From assembly GCA_021803405.1 (NCBI GenBank), contig JAJZLO010000022.1, positions 1-15,962 on the forward strand: 15,962 nucleotides of DNA. Reading direction: 5' to 3'. The notes under the pieces were generated by a model that searched no databases, was not told the DNA's origin, and worked only from the letters and a program-made list of their open reading frames with translations. The translations under genes and the position numbers were made by a program. Shown in pieces: positions 1 through 8,850 of the stretch (the first letter of the stretch is position 1; each line of letters opens with the position of its first letter). The stretch is from Microcaldota archaeon. Lineage in GTDB: Archaea; Micrarchaeota; Micrarchaeia; Micrarchaeales; CABMGC01.

Positions 1-476
1 AATACTGATATCTGGATATAAAAAGCTAGTATGATTAAAGATAAAGGTATTGCAATGACAGCAAGAATTATTGCAATTGATATTATTCCTGCTCCAAGCA
101 AATTAAGATATCTAGAACTTGCTAAGGAAATTGCATTTCTAATGTTAAGTTTTTCTTTTCTGACAAGTTGATTTGCCATAGCGACAAAGATCCCATTCAT
201 AAACATCGATATTAAAAATGAGATTATAAATATGCTCAGCAGTATCTCAATAAAAAACGTAATTACTCCTCCAAATAAAGACATATTTGATATTAAAGAT
301 GAGGGAGAGTTAATGAATAGCATTATATTTGATGTTATGGTGCTGCTGAAAAAAATCAGCACTATTGCAATTATAAATAAAATAAGTATTATAGACAGTA
401 CCAGTGATGGCAGTATTGCTTTAGGATTTGAAAGTATGTCATTAAAGCTATCGGAAAATAATTTAGGTATGTCCAT
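1..476 (-). CDS. Multi-pass membrane protein of unknown function, 3' end cut by window edge
   Basis: An open minus-strand frame starts at an ATG at 476 and stays open to base 1, giving about 158 residues of a truncated protein. Three long hydrophobic stretches are visible, at about residues 21-43, 71-101 and 127-158. Polar segments separate them, including a basic patch (QLVRKEKLNIRNA, about 103-115). The layout resembles archaeal multi-helix membrane proteins of the DUF7847/GDPD-membrane-domain sort, but that is only a resemblance. An in-frame TGA lies a few codons upstream of the ATG, so this is the only plausible start. No Shine-Dalgarno is present, while a TTTTAAATAT box sits about 29 bases upstream, which suggests a leaderless transcript. 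The gene diverges from the acetyltransferase at 629. I do not recognise a specific function. Confidence 0.75.
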   Translation of the reverse strand, partial: MDIPKLFSDSFNDILSNPKAILPSLVLSIILILFIIAIVLIFFSSTITSNIMLFINSPSSLISNMSLFGGVITFFIEILLSIFIISFLISMFMNGIFVAMANQLVRKEKLNIRNAISLASSRYLNLLGAGIISIAIILAVIAIPLSLIILAFYIQISV

Positions 477-500
477 TGAAACACTTATATTTAATCATTA

Positions 501-510
501 ATATTTAAAA
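501..510 (-). promoter_or_regulatory. TATA box candidate for the leftmost membrane protein
   Basis: On the minus strand this reads TTTTAAATAT. Its centre is about 29 bases upstream of the ATG at 476, where an archaeal box A would place the transcription start within a few bases of the start codon. Together with the absent Shine-Dalgarno this argues for a leaderless message. It is inferred from spacing and composition in a generally AT-rich region. Confidence 0.4.
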
Positions 511-581
511 TACGCACTATTAATTGCATATGTTTAGGTATAGTAAGTAAAGTAAATAAATTAAGATGCTATGCCATTGTA

Positions 582-590
582 TTATATAAA
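582..590 (+). promoter_or_regulatory. TATA box candidate for the acetyltransferase-aroF pair
   Basis: TTATATAAA lies about 40 bases before the ATG at 629, so transcription would start near 610 and leave a short leader carrying the GGGAT motif at 621-625. The 477-628 intergenic stretch is divergent and otherwise holds only AT-rich DNA. The call rests on the match to archaeal box A and on spacing. Confidence 0.45.
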
Positions 591-628
591 ATAATAAAAA
601 TAATAAAATAGGATAAAATAGGGATAGT

Positions 629-913
629 ATGAATTTAGATATAAAACAAGATAATGGACGTTTTTTTATAATTACAAACTCTGGTGAAGCAGAACTGTTA
701 TATGAATTAGATAAAAAAAATAAGATTATGAGCATATATCATACCTTTGTTCCTGATGCAGAAAGAGGAAAGGGCATTGCAGAAGCGCTTGCGCTTAAGG
801 CCTTTGAATTAGCAAAAGAAACCAAGTTTTTAATAAGGCCGGATTGCGAGTATATACAACATTTTATTTTAAAACATAAAGAATTTGAAAAGATGATAAC
901 TTATGAAAAATAA
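629..913 (+). CDS. Small GNAT-fold acetyltransferase, YjdJ/NATD1 (Acetyltransf_CG) type
   Basis: This 94-residue protein is the size of the single-domain YjdJ/NATD1 family, a minimal GCN5-related fold that binds acetyl-CoA. The acetyl-CoA loop is clear as ERGKGIA at about residues 45-51, preceded by the beta-strand segment IYHTFVPD. A cysteine at residue 73 (RPDCEY) followed by a helix with [11 protein letters not shown] matches the conserved C-terminal Cys and His-rich part of the family. The acceptor substrate is unknown for most members. GGGAT sits three bases before the ATG, a one-mismatch form of the window's common start motif. The last 11 bases overlap the start of the DAHP synthase gene, so the two are probably co-transcribed and translationally coupled, though a functional link is not evident. 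Confidence 0.85.
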   Translation: MNLDIKQDNGRFFIITNSGEAELLYELDKKNKIMSIYHTFVPDAERGKGIAEALALKAFELAKETKFLIRPDCEYIQHFILKHKEFEKMITYEK

Positions 914-1730
914 TGAGATATACAAATTTTCAAGAGAGTTCGAACAAAAAGATAAAAAGTTTCAAGTAGGTGAACTTTTAATCCATGGAAAGGAAATAGT
1001 GGTGGCTGCCGGACCATGTTCGGTTGAAAGCGAGGAACAGATGTTAGAAACAGCTAAAGGAGTTATGAGCGCAGGAGCAAGCGTCTTGAGAGGCGGAGCC
1101 TTTAAACCAAGAACCTCTCCATACTCATTTCAGGGCTTAGGAATAAAAGGACTGGAAATACTTGAAGGAGTAGGAAAGAAGTTCAATGCACCAATAGTAA
1201 CTGAAATCATGAGTACAGAACTTATAGAACTTTACTCTAAAAAAGTTGATATTATACAAGTAGGGGCAAGAAATGCTCAGAATTTTGAGATGCTAAAAAG
1301 ATTAGGTATGCAGAAAAGACCAATATTATTAAAAAATGGGTTAGGAACTACAGTAGATGAATGGCTTATGTCTTCAGAATATATTCTTTCAAATGGAAAT
1401 GATAATGTAATACTCTGCTATAGGGGTGCAAGAGGTATAGAAAATGCTACGAGATTTTCAATGGATATCGGTGCTGTGGTGGTTGCTAAAAAGATTTCAA
1501 GATTTCCCATAGCTGTTGACCCGAGCCATGCTGCAGGAAAGAAGGAATTTGTGAAGGATTTTGCACTTGCCGCAATAGCTGCTGGAGCTGATATGCTTGA
1601 AATAGAGGTGCATAACAATCCTGAAAAGGCCCTTAGCGATAAAGAACAACAACTTAGCATAGAAGAGTTTGGAGAGCTCATGGATGATGCAAGAGTTGTA
1701 GCCCAAGCAATTGGAAGAAAAATAAGATGA
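903..1730 (+). CDS. aroF: 3-deoxy-7-phosphoheptulonate (DAHP) synthase, type I-beta
   Basis: The 275-residue product condenses phosphoenolpyruvate with erythrose 4-phosphate to DAHP, the first step towards chorismate and the aromatic amino acids. Family hallmarks are all present: AGPCSVES (36-43, metal-binding Cys39), [16 protein letters not shown] (63-78, substrate loop), DPSHAAG (206-212, metal-binding His209), the IEVH segment (metal-binding Glu235) and LSDKEQQL with Asp246. The length is that of a catalytic core with a short N-terminal extension. No ACT or chorismate mutase domain is fused, so no feedback-regulatory domain is visible. The start overlaps the preceding acetyltransferase by 11 bases. 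No other shikimate gene occurs nearby, so the pathway must be encoded elsewhere. KDO8P synthase is a related alternative, but the I-beta motifs favour DAHP synthase. Confidence 0.95.
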   Translation: MKNNEIYKFSREFEQKDKKFQVGELLIHGKEIVVAAGPCSVESEEQMLETAKGVMSAGASVLRGGAFKPRTSPYSFQGLGIKGLEILEGVGKKFNAPIVTEIMSTELIELYSKKVDIIQVGARNAQNFEMLKRLGMQKRPILLKNGLGTTVDEWLMSSEYILSNGNDNVILCYRGARGIENATRFSMDIGAVVVAKKISRFPIAVDPSHAAGKKEFVKDFALAAIAAGADMLEIEVHNNPEKALSDKEQQLSIEEFGELMDDARVVAQAIGRKIR

Positions 1731-1754
1731 AAATTACTATAAAAATATATTAAA

Positions 1755-1780
1755 GAACAAAAAATCTTTGCAGATTGTTC
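1755..1780 (+). terminator. Possible stem-loop terminator after aroF
   Basis: GAAC and AATC on the left arm pair with GATT and GTTC on the right, with a six-base loop (TTTGCA) and a run of A bulged out on the left arm. AATTATTTTC follows. It lies 25 bases after the aroF stop and before the promoter of the next gene. The stem is weak, so the U-rich tail may matter more than the hairpin. Confidence 0.35.
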
Positions 1781-1840
1781 AATTATTTTCAAGAGTATAT
1801 AGCTAGCCAATATTCATTATTGAACAGTATTGAATAAACA

Positions 1841-1848
1841 TTTAAATA
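1841..1848 (+). promoter_or_regulatory. TATA box candidate for the giant surface protein gene
   Basis: TTTAAATA lies 38 bases before the ATG at 1886. It predicts a start near 1870 and a leader of roughly 15 bases containing GAGG at 1874-1877, eight bases before the ATG. The gene therefore appears to have its own promoter rather than reading through from aroF. Confidence 0.5.
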
Positions 1849-1885
1849 ATTAATTGTCATTATTTAGTAAAAAGAGGATAAATAA

Positions 1886-4800
1886 ATGAAGTTTCTATTT
1901 AAAATAATTAGACTTATTCTTCCAATCTTTGTGATTTTACTGCCTTTAACTAACGCAGTAATTGTACCGAGAAATATTCTATATTATCTTCCAATCACAT
2001 TATATAATTATCAAAGTTCTGCGCTTCAGACAAATACCGCATTGCCCATAGGAACAACATCTAATGGAAATATTATAGGTTTCAATGCGTTGGAATATTC
2101 AAAATATGAAACATGCAATTTAAATAACGCAGAATTTTTTTATGCAAATGGAACGATTATTTATTCTTGGATGGAGGGTAATTATCTAAATGAACAAACC
2201 TCAAATACCATATGTAATAATGTTTTTTCAAAAAATGCTCTTGCTTCATCTGCAAACATTTTATATTGGATTAAAATAGGCAATAATGCACCATCATTTC
2301 TTCCAGCAGGCTCCCAATCAAATCCTACATCAAATACTATTTACATAGGCTGGGCAGGAAATGTAATATCTCCTGCAAATACATTATTAAATGGTCAAAC
2401 TACTGGAGAGGCACCGGAATTATCTTGTAATAACCCATCCAACACTATTTCAGGTTGCTCATTTAATCAGTATGCGGAATATGATAATGGCAATCAAATA
2501 TTTTCATTTTATGATAACTTTGCAGGCAGTACATTAAATAATAATCTATGGGGGAATTATATAGGCGCATCCCCAATAATCTCAAATTCATTAAAAATTA
2601 CAGAAACAACGAACGGTGACTCTAGTGCAATACAAAGTAAATCAGAGTACTATGGTCCTAATTATGTATTTCAAACCGAAATAATAAACGGAACAGCTCA
2701 GACAGATGGCCATGATAGCGGTATCATATTATCAAGCAATACATTACAGAGCGGACAGGGATGGAGATTTGTTTGGGGCTCAAATTTTGTATTTGCAGGA
2801 ATTCATGAATATCAAAATTTAGGCATTTTAAGTACTGAGGTTGTCTCAGCTTCAAATAATGTCCATACACCAAATATTGATGGCGGTAATACAGTATATC
2901 CCTTAACAATTTCTTCTGTTTGGCCTTCCGCAACGATATTCAATGCAACCTTTGATTATGGTGCAATTTCTCCAGCAACATCAAATTCTGATGTTCCTTC
3001 ACCACAAAATGTATTCTTTGTTTTAGGAACAAATTGGGGAGGTAGCTCCTCTTCGTATTTTTCAATACAATGGGCAAGAACATTCCCAGTACCGCCAAAT
3101 TACGAATATCCTAAAACTACATTTGGCTCAGTTTACAATCTAACTATTACTTCTCTTTCAGCAAGTAATGTTATTTTGGATGGCACACAATATCTAAATT
3201 TAACTGCAAAGTGGAATGTTGGCACTTCGCCATACACAATAAATTATATAATAAGTAATTCTATAACCGGTTCAATTTTAACATACCAACAATATACAGG
3301 TTTAACAAATACTTATAACTCCTTAATTCTTCAAATTCCTTCAGCATGGATTGGAAATTCATTACAGGCTAATGTTACACTGACAAATAGTGGATCGAAT
3401 TCAATAACTACAAATAGCATACCACTATCTTTATCTTATGTGTATAACCCATTAAATAACTTACAATTTACAGTCTCAAATCAAATAATAAATATAGGAC
3501 AGCAAGAAACACTAACGGCAGAGATCTCTGGAGGAGCTAACTCTATAACCTATGCAAATTTTGATGGCTCAACAAGTAATGTATTAACTCAGATAAATCA
3601 TATGTATGGCGATACTAATGGAACTACATTTTCTGCTTGGATTTATCCAGAATCATCAGAATTAGCAGGATATGGTACGATTATATTTGGCTATCAAGGG
3701 TGGGTGTCTGATAACGACGGAATATTATATTATTACACAAACGAAAATGGCAACACAGGAGGAGGTACTTTACCTCAAAACAAATGGTCATTTATAACAG
3801 CAACAGTAACTACTGATGTAAATCCCGTAGTGACCCTTTATATAAATGGCAATAATGTAGCTTCAAGTACTTTTTCTGGAATTACAGGTTCTGGAGGATG
3901 TCAAAATGAAAATGAAACTATAGTTATAGGCAATTATAGTGGTACTTGTGGCGCATATGGAGCAACGGGACCATTTAATGGTTTGATTGCAAATGCACAA
4001 ATTTATAATGAACTTCTTACACCCAGTAGTGTTAATGCTCTTTATGATGAAGGGATAACTGGTGCACCAATAACTTTCAATGGTTTACAAGGATGGTACC
4101 TATTAAATCAAAATGCGAATTTCAACGGTGCAAATGTTATAAATTATGCTTCGACACGGAGTTATGGAGTTCCGAACAAATTAGTATATTACACAACTTA
4201 CAATGCATATAGTTATAATTTTACAGTATATAACTCATTAGGAGATATTGTATTACAGCAAAAATATAACTCACCAAACAACGCACAAGGTATCCCGATA
4301 ACAAGCAACACCATTACATTTTCTACATCGTCATTTCAAACAGGCACATATACTGCCAATGTTGTAATAAAGGACAGCGCAACAACACAAATGATAGCTA
4401 CAAATTCTTTAACATTCATAGTAACAAATTCTCCGACAGTTACTATCAATCCATCTTCAACAAATTCAATAGATCAAGGTCAGAGCGTTTCTTTCACATC
4501 TTCTGTTTCAGGTGGAACAAGCCCTTATACCTATCAGTGGTACAGTGGTGCAAGTTCAACGTGTACTAGTGATACTACAGCCTTAGGAACATTATCCACA
4601 CAATATGTTTCACCATCAACTAACACATATTATTGTTTAAAAATTACAGATGCTAATTCAAAAGTAGGTTATTCGATACCTACTGAAATATTGGTAAATC
4701 CAACACCTACGGTTTCTATATTACCTTCAACCATACAAACAATAAATCAAGGTCAGAGCGTTTCTTTCACATCTTCTGTTTCAGGTGGAACAAGCCCTGA

Positions 4801-7800
4801 TACCTATCAGTGGTACGAAGGCTCATCGCCAACCTGTACATCTGACACTGCGATTTCAGGCGCAACGTCAAATACATATCTTGCCACTCCATCTTCTTTA
4901 ACATATTACTGTTTAAGTGTTACCGATTCATCAATTGACCCATACACAACAACATCACCAACAACAGAAATAATTGTTTCAAATGCACTTAGTTCAAATT
5001 CCTTGGATGGAAAATATGCATATGTAGAGTTTGATTTAAGTAATAAAGTTTCAATAATTAATACAACTACAAACACTATAACTAAAAATCTAACAAGTTT
5101 TTATAATCCATTATATCTTTTTATAGATCAAGGAGGCACACATCTTTTTGTAGGAAATGGCTATAACGTCAATATAACAAATACAGAAAACGGAACCGTT
5201 TATAAACAGATAAATTTTCAATCTGAAGGAATGGCATTTACCCCAGATGGAAAATATGCATACATAAGCAATGGTTATCAAGATATTAATTTGATGTCAC
5301 TTTCAAATTACACCATAATTAAAAATCTATATTACCCAAATCTAGATCCTCAAGGTATGATAATTTCACCAAATGGAAGTGATTTGTATGTACTGTCTAT
5401 CGTTAACAATTTAATTTATGTAATAAGTACAAAAAACAATTCAGTTATCAAAGAATTCTCATCTCCTCAAATTCAAAATCCTATTTCTATAGCAGAAACA
5501 CCTGATGGAAAATACCTTTATATCACAATGCAATTTAAAAATAGAGTAGGAGTATTTTATGCAAACAACGGAACTTTTGTGAACAATATAGATATAGTAA
5601 ACGCAACAGACATAGCTATATCACCAAATCAAAATGTTGCTTATGTAACGCAAAATCCAATTATTGGGGGAGGAAATTACCACTCTACAGCTATGGGTGG
5701 AATAGTAATACTAAACACTGCAAGCAACTTAGTTGTTGGAAATATAGTAATTCCAAATACGTTATCTGGACCGGAAGGTATAGTATTCGGAAATTATAGT
5801 AACATTTATCCTTCAATAACTCTTACACCTAGCAATACCATATTAGAATCTGGTCAGACAGAAGTTCTAACTGCAAGTATATCTGAAGGAATAGCCCCAT
5901 ATACTTACAATTTTCTTATTTACAATCCATCTGGAGTACAGGTATACAATGCCTTGTACTCGGGAATATCATCTCCAACAAATACGTTTATATTTCAGAC
6001 TTCAGGTTCTGCAGGAATGTATACTGCAAATGTTATAATAACAGATTCAAAAAATAGAGTAATAAATTCCTCAACAGAATATGAACTGTATGCGCAGTTG
6101 GCAGCAAATCAAATAACTCCCTCAAATATAATAATAGATCAAGGCCAAAGTAAGAGACTTAATTCTAATGTTTATGGAGGCATACCGCCATATACCATAA
6201 ATTGGTATGAAAGTTCATCAGGAAATCCATCGTGTAGTCCTGCAAATATAATTAATAACAATAATAATCCATATATTACTGTTAATCCATCAACATCTGC
6301 TTTTTATACTTATCAAGTAATAGATTCAAACCCAACAAGCAATGATATTTTGTGCTCATCTTCAGCAGAGATAGAGGTAAACCCAATTCTTTCAATAGGA
6401 AATATTATAATTAGTAATACTTCAGAAGTTATAAATAAAATGCAAGATATATCACTACATGTTTCTGGTGGAACTCCACCATACTCCTATCGTTTAGTAT
6501 TATTTAATAATTCAGAAGTAAATGTATTATACCAAATTAACACTAACTCCTTAACATCAAATACATTTTCATTTGTTCAAAATGGAGCGTGGGGCATAGA
6601 TAAATTCTCAATAGCTGCCGAGGTTTTTGATGCTACAAATGCAAGTGTTATCAATAATAGTTATTATAATACATATCCTAAATTAAGAATAAATTCGCTC
6701 TCAGCAAGTAATCAAATAATAATTCCTGGAAACACACAGGTGCTTTCAACAAACATAATTGGTGGAATCTCTCCATATACTTACAATTTCCTTGTTTATA
6801 ATGCAATAGGATCATTAATGACAAATGACATAAGTACATCCAATACACTCTCATTTTCTATTTCTCCATCTAATATTTGGACAAGTGGATTTTATACAGC
6901 AAATGTTTTTGTTTCAGATTCAGCAAATCCAAATGATATTGTAAACTCTTCAACTAACTTTTTAATATGTCCTGGAGTTACCTTTAATGGAGGCATTTCG
7001 AATAAAACAGTAGATCTTAATCAAAAACAAAACGTAAGTATAACAGTATTAGGTTGCGATCCACCTTATACATATACATTCAATGCGTTTTCTCCAGGAG
7101 GTATTTTAAAATACCAAAAAATAATTTCAAATACAAATTCACTAAATGAGAGTGTTCTTCTTAATGCTAATGAAACCGGAATTTGGACGGTAAATGTAAT
7201 TGTAGTAGATTCAGAGTCACCAGCAAAGTCATACTTTAATAGCTATACCTATAATGTTCTTTCAGATCCTTCAATAAGTTTAACACCAACAACACAAACA
7301 ATAGATTCTGGGCAATCATTAACACTTACTGGAACAAGCACTGGAGGTGTAGCGCCTTATTCATATAAATGGTATACAAGTAATTCTCTAACTACGTTAT
7401 GTACACCTTCAAATGAGATTCCGTATAATGCTCTTTCATTTATTTCAATTAAGCCATCTTCTTCTAGTAGTTATGCAGTTTCAATTACCGACAGTGCAAC
7501 AACCACATATACCACCTGTTCATCATCGTCTTACATATCGGTAAATCCATCTTTAGCAGTGCCTTTAATAACTCCACAATTATCGCAATATGATTTGGGC
7601 AATAATGTAACTCTTACTGCATCTTGGTCTGGAGGTACTAAGCCGTATGCCATAAATTGGACATTATTTAAAGGATTCGGAAAAATAACAAATATACTAA
7701 TAAACTCATATAACTCGAACTCTAATACAATTATCTTTCCTACAAATAATTTTATAGGGACTGGAACCTTTAATGAAAATATTTCAGTTTATGATGCTTC

Positions 7801-8827
7801 AAATCCAATATCTTATACAAATTCAACAAATGCAACGATAATAATAAATCAAGACCCTTCAATATCAATTACGGCTCAGAACACAATCAAGTATGGTTCT
7901 CAAATATACATAAACGCTCATATTTCTGGAGGATCGCCTCCTTTCAAAATAAATATTACATCAATAAACGGCAGTACAGTATATTCATTATCCAATATTT
8001 ATTCGCGTTCTCCTGTTTTGGGACCAATATCACTTAACGCAGGAAGTTATACCTTCAATGCAATTGCCATTGACAGCGCTAACACACCTGTTGTTTTTGC
8101 TTCTAATTCAAATAGCATTGATGTTTTATCTAACTCAATTACTCAGACAACTACAACGCCCATAATAAATACAGGAGGATTGCCGCCTTCCAACAATTCA
8201 AGCACCACTACTACTTCATCAACAACTTCTACAATATCTTCCACTACTTCAACATTAACAACCACTATTTTAACAAGTGTTGTAACCACTACCACACTTC
8301 CAGTAAATATAACAAATCAGAGTAAAACAATTAACGGAACAGGAATCAAATTAAGCATTATTAATCCAAAAAATAATCATTTGACAGTATTCATAAATAA
8401 TATAACTAATCAAATAAAAACACAACAATCTCTAAGCAAAATATCTGCATTTAATATAAGCTTAATAGGAAATATTTCAACATACAACGGACCGATAGCA
8501 AACCTGTCATTAAATTATCCTTGTGCGGTAAATACCTCTGATTTAGGCATTTACTTTTTAAGAAATAACACTTGGAATAAAATAAGCAATTATACAATAA
8601 ATAAACAAGAATGCGCAATTTCGCTTTCAATATCACACAATGTTACAGTTGCGTTGTTTCTTAATGAAAACTTAAGCAATATAACGAATCCTAATGCAAT
8701 ACCAAAAGCTTCAAACACAATAAGCTATAGTATTCTAATTATGATTTTAATAATTATAATTATCTTACTTATAATTATTATATTAATTATAAGAAGGAGA
8801 AAACGCTCTTGGAGAAGTAAAAGGTAG
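1886..8827 (+). CDS. Giant secreted, membrane-anchored modular surface protein (Ig-like modules, LamG, YVTN propeller)
   Basis: A 2313-residue protein, likely displayed on the cell surface. In order: signal peptide (1-25, ending LTNA); DUF2341-like head (about 30-155); a beta-sandwich segment starting FYDNFAGSTLNNNLW (about 208-410); Ig-like modules with a GG-x-x-PYTY signature near residues 445, 550, 876, 967, 1334, 1431, 1527, 1626, 1723, 1820, 1916 and 2015; a LamG-like domain (about 552-730) interrupting the second module; a six-to-seven-bladed YVTN-type propeller (about 1041-1305); a Thr/Ser stalk (about 2104-2140); a membrane-proximal domain (about 2149-2262, two Cys); one transmembrane helix (about 2280-2302); and the basic tail RRRKRSWRSKR. 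The ectodomain is rich in Asn, Ser, Thr and N-glycosylation sequons and poor in charged residues. Adhesion or envelope structure is likely; ligand and partners are unknown. The start has GAGG eight bases upstream. Confidence 0.9.
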   Translation: MKFLFKIIRLILPIFVILLPLTNAVIVPRNILYYLPITLYNYQSSALQTNTALPIGTTSNGNIIGFNALEYSKYETCNLNNAEFFYANGTIIYSWMEGNYLNEQTSNTICNNVFSKNALASSANILYWIKIGNNAPSFLPAGSQSNPTSNTIYIGWAGNVISPANTLLNGQTTGEAPELSCNNPSNTISGCSFNQYAEYDNGNQIFSFYDNFAGSTLNNNLWGNYIGASPIISNSLKITETTNGDSSAIQSKSEYYGPNYVFQTEIINGTAQTDGHDSGIILSSNTLQSGQGWRFVWGSNFVFAGIHEYQNLGILSTEVVSASNNVHTPNIDGGNTVYPLTISSVWPSATIFNATFDYGAISPATSNSDVPSPQNVFFVLGTNWGGSSSSYFSIQWARTFPVPPNYEYPKTTFGSVYNLTITSLSASNVILDGTQYLNLTAKWNVGTSPYTINYIISNSITGSILTYQQYTGLTNTYNSLILQIPSAWIGNSLQANVTLTNSGSNSITTNSIPLSLSYVYNPLNNLQFTVSNQIINIGQQETLTAEISGGANSITYANFDGSTSNVLTQINHMYGDTNGTTFSAWIYPESSELAGYGTIIFGYQGWVSDNDGILYYYTNENGNTGGGTLPQNKWSFITATVTTDVNPVVTLYINGNNVASSTFSGITGSGGCQNENETIVIGNYSGTCGAYGATGPFNGLIANAQIYNELLTPSSVNALYDEGITGAPITFNGLQGWYLLNQNANFNGANVINYASTRSYGVPNKLVYYTTYNAYSYNFTVYNSLGDIVLQQKYNSPNNAQGIPITSNTITFSTSSFQTGTYTANVVIKDSATTQMIATNSLTFIVTNSPTVTINPSSTNSIDQGQSVSFTSSVSGGTSPYTYQWYSGASSTCTSDTTALGTLSTQYVSPSTNTYYCLKITDANSKVGYSIPTEILVNPTPTVSILPSTIQTINQGQSVSFTSSVSGGTSPDTYQWYEGSSPTCTSDTAISGATSNTYLATPSSLTYYCLSVTDSSIDPYTTTSPTTEIIVSNALSSNSLDGKYAYVEFDLSNKVSIINTTTNTITKNLTSFYNPLYLFIDQGGTHLFVGNGYNVNITNTENGTVYKQINFQSEGMAFTPDGKYAYISNGYQDINLMSLSNYTIIKNLYYPNLDPQGMIISPNGSDLYVLSIVNNLIYVISTKNNSVIKEFSSPQIQNPISIAETPDGKYLYITMQFKNRVGVFYANNGTFVNNIDIVNATDIAISPNQNVAYVTQNPIIGGGNYHSTAMGGIVILNTASNLVVGNIVIPNTLSGPEGIVFGNYSNIYPSITLTPSNTILESGQTEVLTASISEGIAPYTYNFLIYNPSGVQVYNALYSGISSPTNTFIFQTSGSAGMYTANVIITDSKNRVINSSTEYELYAQLAANQITPSNIIIDQGQSKRLNSNVYGGIPPYTINWYESSSGNPSCSPANIINNNNNPYITVNPSTSAFYTYQVIDSNPTSNDILCSSSAEIEVNPILSIGNIIISNTSEVINKMQDISLHVSGGTPPYSYRLVLFNNSEVNVLYQINTNSLTSNTFSFVQNGAWGIDKFSIAAEVFDATNASVINNSYYNTYPKLRINSLSASNQIIIPGNTQVLSTNIIGGISPYTYNFLVYNAIGSLMTNDISTSNTLSFSISPSNIWTSGFYTANVFVSDSANPNDIVNSSTNFLICPGVTFNGGISNKTVDLNQKQNVSITVLGCDPPYTYTFNAFSPGGILKYQKIISNTNSLNESVLLNANETGIWTVNVIVVDSESPAKSYFNSYTYNVLSDPSISLTPTTQTIDSGQSLTLTGTSTGGVAPYSYKWYTSNSLTTLCTPSNEIPYNALSFISIKPSSSSSYAVSITDSATTTYTTCSSSSYISVNPSLAVPLITPQLSQYDLGNNVTLTASWSGGTKPYAINWTLFKGFGKITNILINSYNSNSNTIIFPTNNFIGTGTFNENISVYDASNPISYTNSTNATIIINQDPSISITAQNTIKYGSQIYINAHISGGSPPFKINITSINGSTVYSLSNIYSRSPVLGPISLNAGSYTFNAIAIDSANTPVVFASNSNSIDVLSNSITQTTTTPIINTGGLPPSNNSSTTTTSSTTSTISSTTSTLTTTILTSVVTTTTLPVNITNQSKTINGTGIKLSIINPKNNHLTVFINNITNQIKTQQSLSKISAFNISLIGNISTYNGPIANLSLNYPCAVNTSDLGIYFLRNNTWNKISNYTINKQECAISLSISHNVTVALFLNENLSNITNPNAIPKASNTISYSILIMILIIIIILLIIIILIIRRRKRSWRSKR
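4467..4543 (+). repeat. Copy 1 of a 77-base near-identical repeat in the surface protein gene
   Basis: This stretch matches 4740-4816 at 75 of 77 bases, offset by 273 bases (91 codons). It encodes the core of an Ig-like module (GQSVSFTSSVSGGTSP). Both differences are first-codon-position changes that alter the residue (Asp to Asn, Tyr to Asp); no silent difference is seen. Confidence 0.9.
4740..4816 (+). repeat. Copy 2 of the 77-base near-identical repeat
   Basis: Partner of 4467-4543. The identity drops sharply at both edges although the two modules continue to align at protein level, which points to recent duplication or gene conversion restricted to this tract. The Tyr-to-Asp change at 4799 falls in the otherwise conserved PYTY motif. 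Confidence 0.9.
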
Positions 8828-8850
8828 TACCTTAGACGAATTTTTAATTA

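Noticed and set aside
232..501. An 89-residue plus-strand open frame at the left edge
   Set aside because: The minus strand carries a longer frame with three clear hydrophobic helices running to the edge; the plus frame is its antisense shadow.
1418..1810. A 130-residue minus-strand open frame opposite aroF
   Set aside because: Antisense to the end of a certain gene, with low-complexity Ser/Ala content and no recognisable domain.
4441..4990. The two near-identical tracts as a CRISPR repeat pair or inserted element
   Set aside because: Only two copies exist, they keep the reading frame and align as protein modules, with no terminal inverted repeats or transposase.
8155..8300. ACT/ACA-rich tract as a microsatellite or CRISPR-like array
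   Set aside because: The tract encodes an irregular Thr/Ser stalk; there are no equal repeats with unique spacers.
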